Origin: Timema cristinae
Lineage: Eukaryota > Arthropoda > Insecta > Phasmatodea > Timematidae
Length of the DNA: 64,000 nt
Assembly: GCA_039000515.1 (NCBI GenBank)
Contig: JBCFYV010011135.1
Location: 4,182,713-4,246,712, forward strand
Direction: 5' to 3'
Shown in pieces: positions 1 through 14,506 of this stretch. Below the pieces are notes generated by a model. The model did no database searches. It was not told the DNA's origin and saw only the letters and a program-made list of their open reading frames with translations. How positions within the stretch are numbered: the first letter of the stretch is position 1; every line of letters begins with the position of its first letter. The position numbers and the translations under genes were made by a program.

Positions 1-718
1 AATTTCTGTTCCACCTTTATCTCTAGTCTTCTTGGCTTCATTCAACAACCAGTTATTTCAATTGATGAACTTAACATTTCATTGGATGGATAGTTTTGTT
101 AAGTTCCCCCTTCCCTCTTCATCCCCCAAGTAGAAATGGGCTATCCATCACCAAACACACCAAAGAACACATTCATAACATGATAGAATGAGCTTGAAAT
201 TGCCCAGCTAGGACAGGATCCACCTATTGCATGTTCAGCTCAAACTTTTGAATACCTGCAGATCTTGAGCAACAAGTTCATCTAAACTTTTAAGGTAAGT
301 CATGTGCATATATTTGCATTTTATTCCAATTTCAAAAAATGTCATTATACAATATTTTATTCAGATTCTATTTGAATCATTTCAAAAGCATGATAGAGCA
401 TTCAAAATGGTTCTTAATCAGTAGTAAAGATTCAACTTCATTCAAAACTAGTTTAATATCAATTTTAATAGAACCTCAAAACAAAGTATCTATTTTATTT
501 CTGAAGCAACTAAACCTATAAACTTCAGTGTTTGGCCGGGTCAGTATAGTAAAATTTAGTAAAAACTAAGCTATGATGGTCTTAAATAATTAATAAAACC
601 TCAATCAAAAATACACAAAAATATGGAACATCCCTGAATAGTTAAATATCTTATCTCAAACTCAAATACTTCTTATTTTATCTAAAATACACACACACAC
701 ACACACACATATAAAAAT

Positions 719-750
<32 letters not shown>

Positions 751-806
751 ATATACATCAGTGATACAAATAAAAAACCTTTTAAATACTTCTTATAGTC
801 CTAAAA
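1..806. other. AT-rich stretch without a gene
   Basis: No exon, RNA gene or transposon protein could be supported here. The only structure seen is a compound CA/TA microsatellite at about 689-757, which is listed separately. The short open frames are of random size and composition. Confidence 0.5.
689..757. repeat. compound (CA)n/(TA)n microsatellite
   Basis: A run of about ten CA units passes directly into interrupted TA tracts. This is a simple-sequence repeat, likely length-polymorphic. It lies just left of the hAT relic that begins near 807. Confidence 0.85.
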
Positions 807-3232
<2,426 letters not shown>

Positions 3233-3844
3233 TTATAGGGAATTAAAACAAATTCGTTTGGAAACTTTAAAACCAGAGAACCTAGAAAGTTACAATATAG
3301 CGTGAATAATATGAGCTGCAGCTGTATTTAATTATATCAATGTTGATATAATAAAAATGACATTAAACATCAGTATTAATATATAAAAAAATATATATAA
3401 AAATAAATTTTGTATCATTTTACTTGAGTATTGGTGTTATAATATAATCATCTAGGAAAATAATAAATATCCATTGTTATGACACTAAGAACATTACCAT
3501 GATTTGTTGCAACCCACAGTTGGAACATAATCTGATTCACACCATCAAGGTGTAATAAAGAACCCACTACAACTTAAAATGACCGTTTATCAGTCAATAA
3601 AAACATGTTCTCAACCTAATTTTTACCATTTTTCTGTAAAAACAATTATACATTTAATAACAAGTGATTCGCTTATTACAAACAGCTGTGCTGGTAGCAA
3701 GTCGCTAAAGAATATATTATGTGGCTTGTGTACCAAAAAGTGTGTAGACCCCTGGTTCTAAGTGTCCCTCTAGTTTTGGACTGGCCTGCTTATGATGGGG
3801 AGATAGAATCCAGTCTGTTCTTTCGATGGTGGTTTCCCACTCTC
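3233..3844. other. unassigned stretch between hAT and copia relics
   Basis: Nothing codes here. The last 130 bases include a segment (about 3828-3875) resembling the TTTCCACTCTC-type body of the tRNA-derived SINEs seen elsewhere in the window. However, it overlaps the end of the copia relic and is not convincing on its own. Confidence 0.35.
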
Positions 3845-5075
3845 CTTCCACTCTAATACGGGTAGATTATGTTATGTCTTCCCCTGAACCAATATGGAAC
3901 AAACAAGGGTCTGAGACTGAAGGAGCGGTGCACAGACTTATCAGGGTTTCGTCCAGCTTTAAGGGACCAGCTCCTTCTATCTCGTTGTAAGCCATAAATC
4001 GATTTCTTCAGGGGGCAAACCTTGTTCCCACTTCTCAATTCCTCAATCATGGTCTTTGCCTTCATCCCAATCTTACTCTGATCCTCAGAATCAACACCGC
4101 CCTGAAGGATTTCTCATAAATTCTTCAGTGACTTAATATAAACCACTTCTGCTAGGTGTCCATTCAAGTACGCAGCTTCCACATCAAACTGCCTAATCCT
4201 CATTCCGTATTGGGCTGCAACGGATGCCATGAGGTGAATGGAACCTATTAGAGCCGCTGGAGCGAATGTATCTGTGAAATGGACACCTGGTTGCAGACTA
4301 AAACCTTGGGCGACCAAGCGGGCCTTTTTTCTTTCGAACCTTCCATCCGATAGAAACTTGTTTCTTAAGAAAAATTCGGCTGTAGACAACTTTATGACCT
4401 CTAGGAGGATCAACAAGTATCCAAGTCTCATTCCTCACAATGGATTTCATCTCGGTGGCAATGGCTTGACGCCATTCGTCCGCATTGGGGCCGCACATTG
4501 CCTCTTTCATAAGTATTTCTGAGATAAATGCCTGCTTCGCTCCCTCGACATTTTCAGTCAGACTTGAAATGACTTGGTACTGCTCCTTTAGACTTCCTCT
4601 CGAACTTGACCTGACCTTCCTTGGCTGGCCGAGGCCCCTTGAAGTATGATCAATTTATTGATGCATGTCTTCGTCTGCTAATGTGTCCATGGGGCTGGGG
4701 GAGATATCCCCATCTTCGCCCGATCCATCAGGTAACGGTGCTTACACCTTAGTGGTATTGTCAAAGCCGAGGAAGTCTCGTCTTGTCGTCCTCATACGGT
4801 GTTATTGGCTGATTATCTTCAGTGCGGCATCTTGGAGGCAATTCGATAACCATCATTTGTTGAGATTTTGTCAACTCTTCGTCGCTTGTTTCTCTTTCGC
4901 GGCTCATTTGAGTGTCGACTGTCAAATGAAATTTGTCATCCTCAATGAATTTGATGTTGCGACTTATCACCATCACATGGGCTGCCCCAACAATCGTGGT
5001 AGTCCGAGCTGCATGCCGAAGTTGTTGTCGGCCGGTGGGATCTTTATTGAGAAAGATATGTCTGGACAAGGGCAT
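3845..5075 (-). pseudogene. Ty1/copia polyprotein relic (integrase-RT linker and RT)
   Basis: The - strand fragments follow the order of a copia polyprotein. At about 4761-5075 lies the linker after integrase (SRNIKFIED, then an acidic and basic stretch). At about 4298-4660 lies the start of the RVT_2 reverse transcriptase (EAMCGPNADEWRQAIATEM, NETWILVDPP). At about 4114-4431 come KKARLVAQGFSLQPG, DTFAPAA and IRQFDVEAAYLNG, the classic copia RT core. At about 3853-4065 lie VCPLKKSIYGLQR and YWFRG. Several frame changes separate the blocks, and no RNase H or copia-type LTR was recognised next to it. Confidence 0.85.
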
Positions 5076-5169
5076 GCAGGATAAGGGTCAACCGTGGAGT
5101 CTACTGACGTGGTCACTGGGTGCGATTGCGTCCCTCGCAAAGGCCGCCTGCCAAGGCCTTAGAGGAAGA

Positions 5170-6430
5170 GAGAGCAGTTACAACCTTCAAAGCTAGCAAG
5201 GAATGTCGGAGGATGGCGCCCCTCCGTTCGTTCGCCCAGTTCTGAGGACGTCTTTGTCTTCCTCCAAGGGGAGACGTTGTAACCTTGTTACAACATATAA
5301 ACATTTAGAGGTTGTCTCACTCACCATCCGGTCCCCAGTTGACCCATCTCAGCAACAAGCTATAACTCCACAACACATTACGGTACTGAAGCAGCCTGAG
5401 GTTAGTTTCCCAAATCCTGAGCCAAGCCACGCCCACTGAAAAAAAACAAATAGTGACAAGCGCAGACTCACTGAGCTCTGTCGGCCACGTTCGGCCAACT
5501 CCCAGGACTGTCCTTTTGCGCGCATCTGGAGATGTGGAGCATGTTATAGTATGTTCCAGGCGTATGGTTGCCCCCACCCCTCTCTCCCTCCTGTTGTTCT
5601 CCGCCTCGAGAGCATGTGGCATATTTTTATGGTTTATAATGATAGCACGTCTGTGTTGTATGCACATATTACTTACTGGCTACAAGGTGAGTGACATTGC
5701 TATTCAAAATTCTCTTTTGTTTTAAAATGTTATATTCTATTCAAAATTATTGTTCTGGACTAGTAATACTTAAACTTTATTAATTATAGGCACTTCATGG
5801 ACTTGGTAAATTTTGGGCTCTTAAAGCCATAATAATATTTAATATCTTTGGGCGGTTATTTCAAACCGGGATTACGATACCTATGGAGGCCCTATGGATC
5901 CTGTGCCTTAATATAAAACTTTTCTTATCCACTTAACTGATGGGTTCCCTCCCCCTTTTGGGCACTGACATTTGAGATGGACTTTTAACGCTTATAGCAC
6001 CATTTGCTAACTCTTATTATCGTAATATTTTATGGGATTATATTCATTTTGTTAGTTTATCTAGAGACTATTTATCTTTGTTGAAAATATTTAAGTTTAT
6101 GCATTGTTAGACAAAGTAGGGGCTGCGAGCCGGCGAGGTTGTACCGCAGTCTTAGCTTTATCTACTAATGTTAATTTTTGCAGGCCATTAGATGGCATAG
6201 TTTTCTATATTATGACCTTAGTGAATAGATTCTAAGATGTTTAATGTTTTAATATTCTATTGGGATGAATTTTGTCATATGAGACTATATTATTATTGTT
6301 TAACCTATGAGAACTGTCAGTTAGGGTAACTTAACTCTTATGTGTATTTGTAGGATCGCTTTCCTGGCCAATCATTTTATCTGGAGCTCTATTCAATAAT
6401 TAATTTGTTTCTATGGTAGGACAATTTGAA
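5170..6430 (+). mobile_element. long-LTR fragment related to the gypsy element at 55-60 kb
   Basis: About 5200-5300 is recognisably the same sequence as the reverse complement of 56635-56740. Both share a GGCGCC-containing start, a TCTTCCTCCAAGGGGAGAC block and CCTTGTTACAACAT. Further matching islands follow in the same order: CCCCAGTTGAC, then ACAAGGT near 5683 (partner near 56245), and a GGGGCTGCGAGCC-like block near 6120 (partner near 55770). The shared order over more than 1 kb indicates a diverged copy of the same long LTR, probably solo or truncated. No coding region of that family lies beside it. The exact ends are not defined. Confidence 0.55.
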
Positions 6431-8164
6431 GTTAATTTGAATGTCAATTTAGTATAGATTGTTTAATGTATTTTTGAGTTGTCATTTATAGGCAAGAGTA
6501 TTGAATTACGTCTGAAATTACCTTTGATAACTTGTCTCTCAGAATATGATGCCGTCTGGGCTCTGGCTTGTTTATAAGACTCATCTATCCAGTTCATGCC
6601 AGTTAAGTGAATGTTTGCCTCTATTATTTGTATATTTATATGCATATATATGTATATGTTTATGTTTATTTTTATATGTGTGTATGTATATATTGAAACC
6701 TTGCACCAATCCAACAAAACAGAAGGCTCAAATAGTAAAGAAGAAAGCATTAAGAGAATCAGAGTGAGTCGTTTGAGTGCATTGTTTTTCAATCATCTGA
6801 GAACAGACAACTGTAACTCAGCACACACAACTCACTTAGTTGCAGAAGTTATAATTTGATGGTCATCCTGATGCCCTCATCATATAAACCTGATAGTGTT
6901 TCCAAAATAAATAACTAAACCACAAAATAAACAATAATAAATAAAATCACAAAAAACCTATCTTAAGGGTCCTCTTAAAACGTGAACTCATCAAGAAAAT
7001 TGCAAGAAATTGATTTAGAATGTTCATTCATAAATAATATATTTAAATATAAATATATATAAAAAAGATAAACCATATATGAAGGTATGACGAAAAATTA
7101 TTATATGCATACATTGACAACATTTTGAAGATCAAATATTGGCATGTTGGTTTTATATAAAAGATTCTATCAAGGTTAATATATATATATATCTATTAGA
7201 AAGTTTACTCAAAAACATTGGCCAACATAACATACTAAAGCTTATATTAATAATGACTCAACCTACAAATAACTGAAAATATTTCAAATAGTCAAATATA
7301 TACATAAGTTTCACCCTGGTCGGATTTTAAATAAGACAAAAAGTAATCTAGGCTTTTATCCTCAGTCATCGTCAAGAATAAAATAGCGTTAATTCGTTTT
7401 TCTTTCAAGTAGTCAACTTCCACAGTAAATAAACATTTAAGAATAAACAAGATTAATTGAAATGCTAGTTTAAATATTAAATTACTCTAGTTTTTCTAAT
7501 AGCTAAAAATAAATAGTGAAATTAACCAAATGTAATATTATTAGACAAATAGATTTATCCTATCTATTTACACAATTAACAAGCTATCTGTCTCCCGGAC
7601 ATAATCGTGACATTCAATATGTATCGAACTTAGTCATAATCTCTAACTTCAATATTATGGTCTATGAACCACCTTGAAACATTATCCATGATTAAATCTA
7701 ATTTCAATCTCTGATATATAAATATAACAATAAAAAAGAAAATAATAGGCCAAAAAGTTAAATTTTGTAAAGGTTACATTAAAAATAAATCATATAAACC
7801 GAAAGTTAAATTTTTCCCACATTTTAAATCATGAGGCCAAGGCTACAAATTCCTCAATCTAGAGTCAACTCCAAGAGTACCGGTCATGTTGCCATACCAG
7901 TGTTATATACGCTTGAAAACCCAGGAAATATGGAAGGTGGGGGGAACATATTTGGATTATAAAAGGGGAAAATACGCATGACAACAAGTTCTGACAACAA
8001 ACTCCAAGGCTCTAGAATATTCTCCTATAGACTGGAACTGCCAATACTTCCTTTCTTAAACTCTCTGGAAAGTTCCACTGTCTCGCGACCTCACGCGGTC
8101 GCTGCTCGAACCTGGGTGGGTTCTATCAGTTTGTGATGCATCGTGGTCTTACTCGGATGTGTAT
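6431..8164. other. AT-rich stretch without a gene
   Basis: No exon or transposon protein could be recognised. Short pyrimidine and TATA-type low-complexity patches (for example near 6630-6690 and 7160-7190) are the only structure. Confidence 0.5.
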
Positions 8165-8346
8165 TTGTTGTGTCGGTGGAATCCGAACCACGGTGGCATT
8201 CCATACATTAACAAGTTGTGATTAATACACACCTTGTCAGAGGTGAAGGGTTTGGAAATCTGATTAATCTGTGCCGGGACCGAGGATTGAACCCCGGACC
8301 GCTAGCGCAGATGTCTGACACCTTACGCCTAGACCACCAGGTTACC
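8165..8346 (-). mobile_element. tRNA-derived SINE, family 1 (copy a)
   Basis: The reverse complement begins CCAGGTAACCTGGTGGTCTA, containing a pol III A box (TGGTCTAGGCG). This is followed about 35 bases on by a B box (GGTTCAATCC, at 8284-8293), then a body containing CCACCGTGGTTCGGATTCCA. The complete copy at 25874-26157 has the same order. Similarity stops left of about 8165, so this copy is 3'-truncated or diverged. SINEs of this kind are transcribed by RNA polymerase III and moved by a partner LINE. Confidence 0.8.
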
Positions 8347-8460
8347 TGGATTTATATGTGTGTATGTATATATGTGTGTGTATATATATGGGTGTATGTA
8401 TAGGTGTATACATGTAGATGTATATGTGTATATATATGTTTGTGTGTGTATAAACTTACT
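8347..8460. repeat. TG/TA-rich simple repeat
   Basis: A stretch of alternating TG, TA and GTGTAT units that gives low-complexity open frames. It directly abuts the head of the SINE copy at 8165-8346. Confidence 0.7.
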
Positions 8461-8519
8461 ACCGCGTCTTATGGCCCATTTAAGTACTAATTAGATTATT
8501 GTATTGAGAATGAGAAAGG

Positions 8520-8690
8520 ATATACTATTAGGGAGTGTACCCGCATTTTGAGGAGAGAGTGGGGAAAACCATTTATATAAAACATCCTCAGTATATCTGA
8601 CCAAGTTTGGACCTTGATTTTCCTGTTATCATCAGTCTAGCATCTTGCAAACGTGACACATTTAGACCATGCAATGAGGTGAGAAAAGTA
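8520..8690 (-). mobile_element. tRNA-derived SINE, family 2 (diverged copy)
   Basis: The reverse complement starts with GCATGGTCTAA, an A-box-like motif. It continues to the family body GGTTTTCCCCACTCTCTCCT followed by AAATGCGGGTACA. The same body occurs at 36974-37170, 45752-45890 and 21955-22100. The B box is eroded in this copy. Confidence 0.45.
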
Positions 8691-8769
8691 TATTAAATTT
8701 CATATTATGATTAAAACTATATTAACACTAAGAATAGCTATCATTGGCTTTTATAGATTATTATTGATG

Positions 8770-8870
8770 CAAGTTGTTCTTAGGTTTGATAATAAATTAT
8801 ACAAAAATCGCAAACACATTATACTTATTACATCGTGCAGAGTATCCACATATTTCAATAAATGAACATA
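8770..8870 (+). pseudogene. LINE 3' end remnant
   Basis: The frame reads ANTLYLLHRAEYPHIS, nearly the same as the last residues of the LINE at 38270-38697 (YALHLVHRSEYPHF). It is the C-terminal tail of a non-LTR retrotransposon ORF2. No more of the protein can be read upstream. Confidence 0.5.
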
Positions 8871-10169
8871 AAATCATGTTTATTAATAGCCCAGTATTTG
8901 GGTTTCCCTGCTTAGACATTACCTTGAGAATCATTTTTCTTACTAATAAATTGACCTCCAAGCCTTTCTGCAAACATCTCCTGTTTATCTTCCCACCACA
9001 CACCACCAACTTTTATTTTCTATACAAAGTCACTCATAGCTTGAAGATAGTGATATAGTCAGTTCAAGTCAAGTGTGAGAGATAAAGTGTTTACTTATAT
9101 CTTCTTCACACTTTAACCGGGCCATTCCAATTTGGACCAAAACGAAAGTGCTGCGGTCTCTTGAACAAACTTGTCATTACTAGCCTTTGCACAGCTCTAA
9201 TACCTCCTACCTCTCTTTTGACTAAAGCTGGTTGTCATTTCTATTATATTATCTTTTAGGGCATGAATGTTAAAAATGCTCTTGTGTCTTTTATTTTTTA
9301 TTAAATCCACGATCTGATAAATTTTATTTTAATATCACTAGACCTCGTTTTATATTGTTTTGCCCTAAGGCTTTATTTGCTGGTTGTGATATTATAGATT
9401 TTAAAATTTCTCACTCGTTTATATATAGATTCACTGTAATTTGCAGGATTTACTGATTTGTTCTATTTTGTTCTAGTGTCAGTGTACTTACTTCCTCGAG
9501 TAAAATTACTCTAAATCCTTTTTCAATTTTTCTTTTGCAATATCTTAAGGCTTAGGTGATTTTTCTGATAGGGATAATTTTGATGTCAGCAAAAAGATCA
9601 GTACTTATATCATATCCTCTTTGGACACTGGTATATTTTATAAATGGAATCTCTTTGTTCAGTAAGAGACCCACCCCCACCATCACCCCAAGATAATTTG
9701 TAAATTTATTTATGGGGAAAGAGTATATTAGATATTTATTTATGTTGCTGCAGGTGGGAGAGGATGTGCCTTAAATTTGGGCCAATCGGAAGAGCTCAAT
9801 AACAGAAACTGGGCATGTCTAGAGAGCAAACCTCTTACTGATCTCTTCCAGTGATGCAAACTGTGTACATTTTATAGACTCAGAACCTGCTCGGACTAGA
9901 AAGCTGGATTTATCACATTAGACAACCAATGCAATGATAAGGACCTCGAATAAAGGTTCAATGAAAAGACACTGAAGGAAAATAGTGTGGTAAGGAAGAA
10001 CATCTTGAAAAAGAATTATAAAGAGTAAATATTGACAGTAGTCATAATACCTGAAACAAAAAATAAACTACAGAGCCCAAGAACACACAAATTACAAACT
10101 AATTTATAGAAGTGTATAAAGAGCTGCATCAGTGACATAAGCATGAGTTAAAAGCAGGAATAAATTATA
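8871..10169. other. stretch without a gene
   Basis: Nothing recognisable was found in either strand apart from short AT-rich runs. Confidence 0.4.
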
Positions 10170-10420
10170 TCAGTGTTATTGGCAAATATTCACTTGAGCA
10201 AGAAAGGAATGAAGAAACAGAACAGTTTATGATGAAATACAACATTAAATTGAAAAAATAAATAAAACATGATCATGTTATTATGGCTGGGGATTTTAAT
10301 GCTAGGACTGGAAATACACAAATGGATGAAATTTAGGGACAAACGGAGAAAGAACTCTAAATAAAAAATGGAGGAAGGCTAGTTGAATTTGCTGATCTAA
10401 ACCCACTCAAAATATACTAG
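10170..10420 (+). pseudogene. LINE endonuclease-domain relic
   Basis: The frame reads INYISVIGKYSLEQERNEE, then HVIMAGDFNARTGN, then VEFADLNPLK. The GDFNAR motif with its upstream spacing is the conserved core of the AP-type endonuclease of non-LTR retrotransposons. In-frame stops follow within a few codons. No matching reverse transcriptase is next to it, so this is a fragment. Confidence 0.7.
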
Positions 10421-10429
10421 TGTGAATGA

Positions 10430-11977
10430 TATTCTAAAGTCTAGTATTAAAACAATCTAAAAATATATAATTGTGATTGATGGCACAGAGATGAACTGCT
10501 GCAACAAAGTTGTTGGCCTACTCAAACAGGGCCTGGCTTGTGCTGCAGTCTATACCAACACTCAAGAATACACTGGCTTGTTTGGTAAATAAATACCTAA
10601 GATAGGTTTTCTAAAAATTACTTAAAAAAGGAATACCATGACTATTATTTTTTACACATTTTTTGATTTTTTTTTAAACTGATAAAATAAAATTTATAAT
10701 CCTGTTATAACAAATCGAGGTCTAGAGTATTGTGTCAAAATTAACCTCTTACATTTATATAGTTGTGTAAATATTACATTTTCCTAGATATGATTTTCTT
10801 TAAAGAACCAAAATCTAATTTTAAAATTTAAAACCTCTCCATGACCAAACTATCAGATAATATTATAAAATATTATAGCGATTTTTAATAGCGATAAAAT
10901 GTAAATGGCTATGCCAATATTCTTTCTATTTTAAAAATTTTAGACACTCATAAATATTCTCTTTATTCTGCTAATGAGTCACATATAAAACCAATGTTTA
11001 AATTTAAATTAGGGGTGTGCAGGATTCTCATATTTTGAAAACTGTTCTTTTGTTGCTGAATATCTAAAATATTTTTACGTTTGCTATTATTATTTGATGT
11101 GTGATAGGTATTTATTTAAGTTATTTGGTTAATAGATTTATTTTATATATAACTTAAAATGATTAAAATATCTTAAATCAATAGATTTCAACTAATCACC
11201 CATCATGTTGAAATGCTGTCCACTCTCTACAAGTCGGATATTTATAGACTAGAGGTAATAAGTATATTTCATAGTCTAGCTTCTTTGGTGCTATTAATGT
11301 TTCATATGTTGGTGTTTGATTTGTATTCAGTTTCATACGTTATATTTGTTTAAACCTACACTATTACGGTCTATCTATTCATTTAGCAAATTATATATTG
11401 CACGGTCTTTTAAGATAGTACTAGCAAATTTAAAAATAATTAATCATATATTTTTAATTCCTGTTCTCGTCCAGAAATAAGTGATTCTAAAATTCTTGTT
11501 TCCGATCTCGTTTCTATTGTTGAGTCTTGTTCTCTCTCACACACACACTTCTACTTTAAATAGTTGTAATTAAGTAATAGGAAAGGGAGCAAACATAGAA
11601 AGCCCAATTTATAACTTGAAACGTCTTCATTTCTTGATACTCCCATCATCTCCTCATACAAGTACACATTACACACCATGAATATCAGAAGAAACACAAG
11701 TTTGAGACCACCTTATGCTTGCAGTGTTGCTAGATTTTATGCTTTTGGATTGAGAGGTGAACAAATGAATGGTTAGTTAAATTTCACAGGGCTAGGATGT
11801 TTTGTACCCACTGATTAGAGTTGCTGCAGTTTGCTCCAAGTATTCTGGTGCTGTTGTCTGTTCACTAAGCTTTATTAAGGGAGGTTTTCACATCTTTGAA
11901 ACGTTGATCAATTTTCTCGTTATTATCTTCTTGTTATTGAATAACAAATATGTATTATCTCTTGTCAATGATTTTAG
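10430..11977. other. intergenic or intronic stretch upstream of the atrophin exon
   Basis: No earlier atrophin exon could be recognised here or anywhere left of 11978, so the rest of the gene probably lies outside the window. The sequence is AT-rich with no obvious mobile element. Confidence 0.4.
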
Positions 11978-12256
11978 GCATTCCAACAGGCCCCAATGGC
12001 CCTCAATCAGTTGGTCCTTCCGGGCCTCATCCCCACCCTCATCCCAACTCAGTAGCAGCCGCTCAATTGGAAGCGGCAGAGCGGCTGGCTCTCGCAACGG
12101 ATCCGATGGTCCGCCTTCAGATGGCTGGAATATCTCCTGAGTACCACGCACACACTCATGCACACACTCACGCACACTCACACACACACCTTCACCTCCA
12201 CCCTAGTCAGCAAGCTCAGGCACAGCAGGAAGCAGCAGCAGGATTTCCTTTACCAG
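11978..12256 (+). CDS. Gug: Atrophin/Grunge, His-rich C-terminal exon (exon A)
   Basis: Atrophin is a nuclear co-repressor that works with nuclear receptors and histone deacetylases. The exon is preceded by an acceptor (CAATGATTTTAG) and ends at CCAG before GTGAAA. It is in phase 1 at both ends, and its 279 bases stay open. It encodes IPTGPNGPQSVGPSGPHPHP, an alanine and glutamate helix (AAQLEAAERLALA), the family signature TDPMVRLQMAGISPEY, then alternating His-Ala/His-Thr/His-Leu pairs and a Gln/Ala-rich end. The signature and the alternating histidines are diagnostic of the atrophin C-terminal domain (atrophin-1, RERE, Drosophila Grunge). The histidine stretch is encoded by a CACACTCA-type microsatellite, so its length may vary. 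The exon continues into the exon at 23631. Confidence 0.93.
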
Positions 12257-13203
12257 GTGAAACTATTTGTATATTACCTTCCTTGTATATTTTTATAGAA
12301 ATGGCGAGATATGTTTCAAATTAAGAATTGCTGGAAATTGTTGGAAAATAATAAAGATGGTATAAAAATTAATACTAATAAAGCATATCATCCTAATGTA
12401 AAATTCTGTAGTGTCATATAAGAAGTTTCAAATAAACTGAATAGGCTTTTTTCTTTTTTTTCTTTTTTGTTTAATCGAAAGTCTTATCTTACAATTTGAC
12501 AACAGGTATTTTTAGTCGTTTCCAAGTTCTCCTTTGGTATATCCAAAACTCCCTTACTTAACTAGAACTTTTCATCATAATCCGCAAATTAAATATTGAG
12601 GCCTTTAAATTTACCAGTATTATGTTATTTCTGTTTTGGAAATAAAATTAGGAATTAAAATACAAAACCAGTCTTTCCTGGCTAACAATCCTAGTAAAAG
12701 GTTTTAACCACTTAAATAACTCTTCCTTTGTCAATACGATAGTAATGATAAATCTACAAAATACTTGTTTTAATGAATACAATTTATTAATGAAGGATTT
12801 TTGTTTTTAAAAATATGTATATTATTTCATCCTTCAATATTGATGGTGGGATTGTTGAAATTTCTTAAAAAATATTTTATGTGGAGTTTCCATGAATATG
12901 GTAATCAAAGAATTTTAAAAAGAACATAGGGATGAGACAAAGAAAGATCATAGAAATGACAAGAGTGAAGAGAAGATGAAAATATGAAGAGAGATGTCCA
13001 ACCTAATATCTTCCTTTTCATCTTAGGTATTTTGTATTATGATTACTTAATAGAGATTTAAATTGAATCCAAATTATTTGTTTAAATGTTTCCAAGAGAG
13101 ATAGATAAAGATAAATGAGTGTATATTGGAAAATGTAGTAGTTTCTAAATGGAACAAAGACCAAGATATATATTTCATTGGGCTGTAAAATGCCACTACA
13201 GTA
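12257..13203. other. atrophin intron, unremarkable
   Basis: This is the start of the 11.4-kb intron between exons A and B. Only AT-rich sequence with pyrimidine tracts is seen. Confidence 0.5.
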
Positions 13204-13207
13204 TTGA

Positions 13208-13322
13208 AGACCAAAAACTACTCTTTCAAACTGTTATATTACAGAAGGTTACAAAGAGGAAATAAGACAAAAACTACTCTTTCAAATGTTATTATTACAG
13301 AAGGTTACAAAGAGGAAATAAG
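13208..13322. repeat. two-copy direct tandem repeat, unit about 57 bp
   Basis: Two adjacent near-identical copies each run from CAAAAACTACTCTTTCAAA through TTACAGAAGGTTACAAAGAG to GAAATAAG. They differ by a few bases and a small indel around CTGTTATA/TGTTATTA. It is a simple local duplication inside the atrophin intron. Confidence 0.8.
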
Positions 13323-14380
13323 AAACAGCGATTGGACACAACGATTCAGGTTTACAGTAACTTTATCCAGGAGGGAAATAACATAGTTGGCAACACTTAC
13401 TGAATATAAAGAAGAAAATGGTCTGTATTAATGACTTATCATACTTAAATCGTATATTTTCAAAAAAATTACTAGGCCTACTTGGCCTTTAAACTAAAGT
13501 TATGGTCAATTCAGTTGATTTAAATGCAAACTGACAATTCAAAACCAAGTATATTTTTCCTCAGTTGCAGACTTCATACTATTTGCCTAAATTTTCAGAA
13601 AAATATGCTGCCAATATTACTATTACATTTTTTAATCTTAACATTTCAGCAAGAGCAAATATATTGATAAATAATCCTGGGGATATTTTTCCGTATACCA
13701 AAAAACATTGGTAAATAAGTGTTTGAATTGGTGATTACAACCTCCATATTGTGATCAATGCCTAGTGTTTAAATTTGAAGATAGAAAAACTGTGTTTTTA
13801 ATAAACAGTCTTACATTTTGAAAAAGATTTATTAAATAAATATATATATAATATATTATTCGATGCTATTTTCTTACAATTTTTTTATTTAAAGATTTGT
13901 ACATCTACTTATCTACCAGAATATTAAAATTACAAGCACATTCTAGCCATAATATTTTCATTCATAGCACAACACTATTTAAAGTTAATTTAACAAAACC
14001 CAACCATTATATCTAGAGAAAATCAGGAGCTTTTAGTAATTCAAGAAATGTTTTGAAAATACCTTAAGATTTTAGCTAGAATTGAATATCAAGAAAGAGA
14101 ATATGTATAGTGACTCTTGCAAACTGTTTTTTCTCACAACCTGAATGCAGAGAATTTTAAGAAAGATCACCCCGATGAACTTTAAACTGTGACTGGACGT
14201 ACGCACAACACCAGCTCTAAATTGTGCGAAGAAATCTCTCCGCTCTTTGCCAAATACCAAACTAAGTTTGTTAATAAGGTAACGAGGGGTGATCGGCCAG
14301 CAAATATTTGTATAGGGCGAACATTACAAAATTACACTTGGGTACAGGCGGTTTGGGCAGGCATTTCTTTTTGCAAACAA

Positions 14381-14506
14381 CTTTGTAACAGACCTATAAA
14401 ATTTCACATTATAAGTTTAACAGTCTAATTTTTTTTTTTTTAAAGATCAAAACAACTTTGTCACAAGCCTATTAAATTTCAAATTGCAAGTTAAAACAGT
14501 CACGAA
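14381..14506. repeat. two-copy direct repeat flanking a poly-T tract
   Basis: The segment AACAACTTTGTAACAGACC continues through AAATTTCACATTATAAG to AACAGTC. It recurs as AACAACTTTGTCACAAGCC with AAATTTCAAATTGCAAG and AACAGTC. About a dozen T and a short spacer separate the copies. Confidence 0.7.

Noticed and set aside
8085..8110. GCGACC/GGTCGC hairpin as a terminator or regulatory site
   Set aside because: A six-base stem in a eukaryotic repeat-rich context has no supported role.
11888..12187. Open frame on the - strand opposite atrophin exon A
   Set aside because: It is a shadow of the + strand exon and its cysteine/valine repeats reflect the CA microsatellite.
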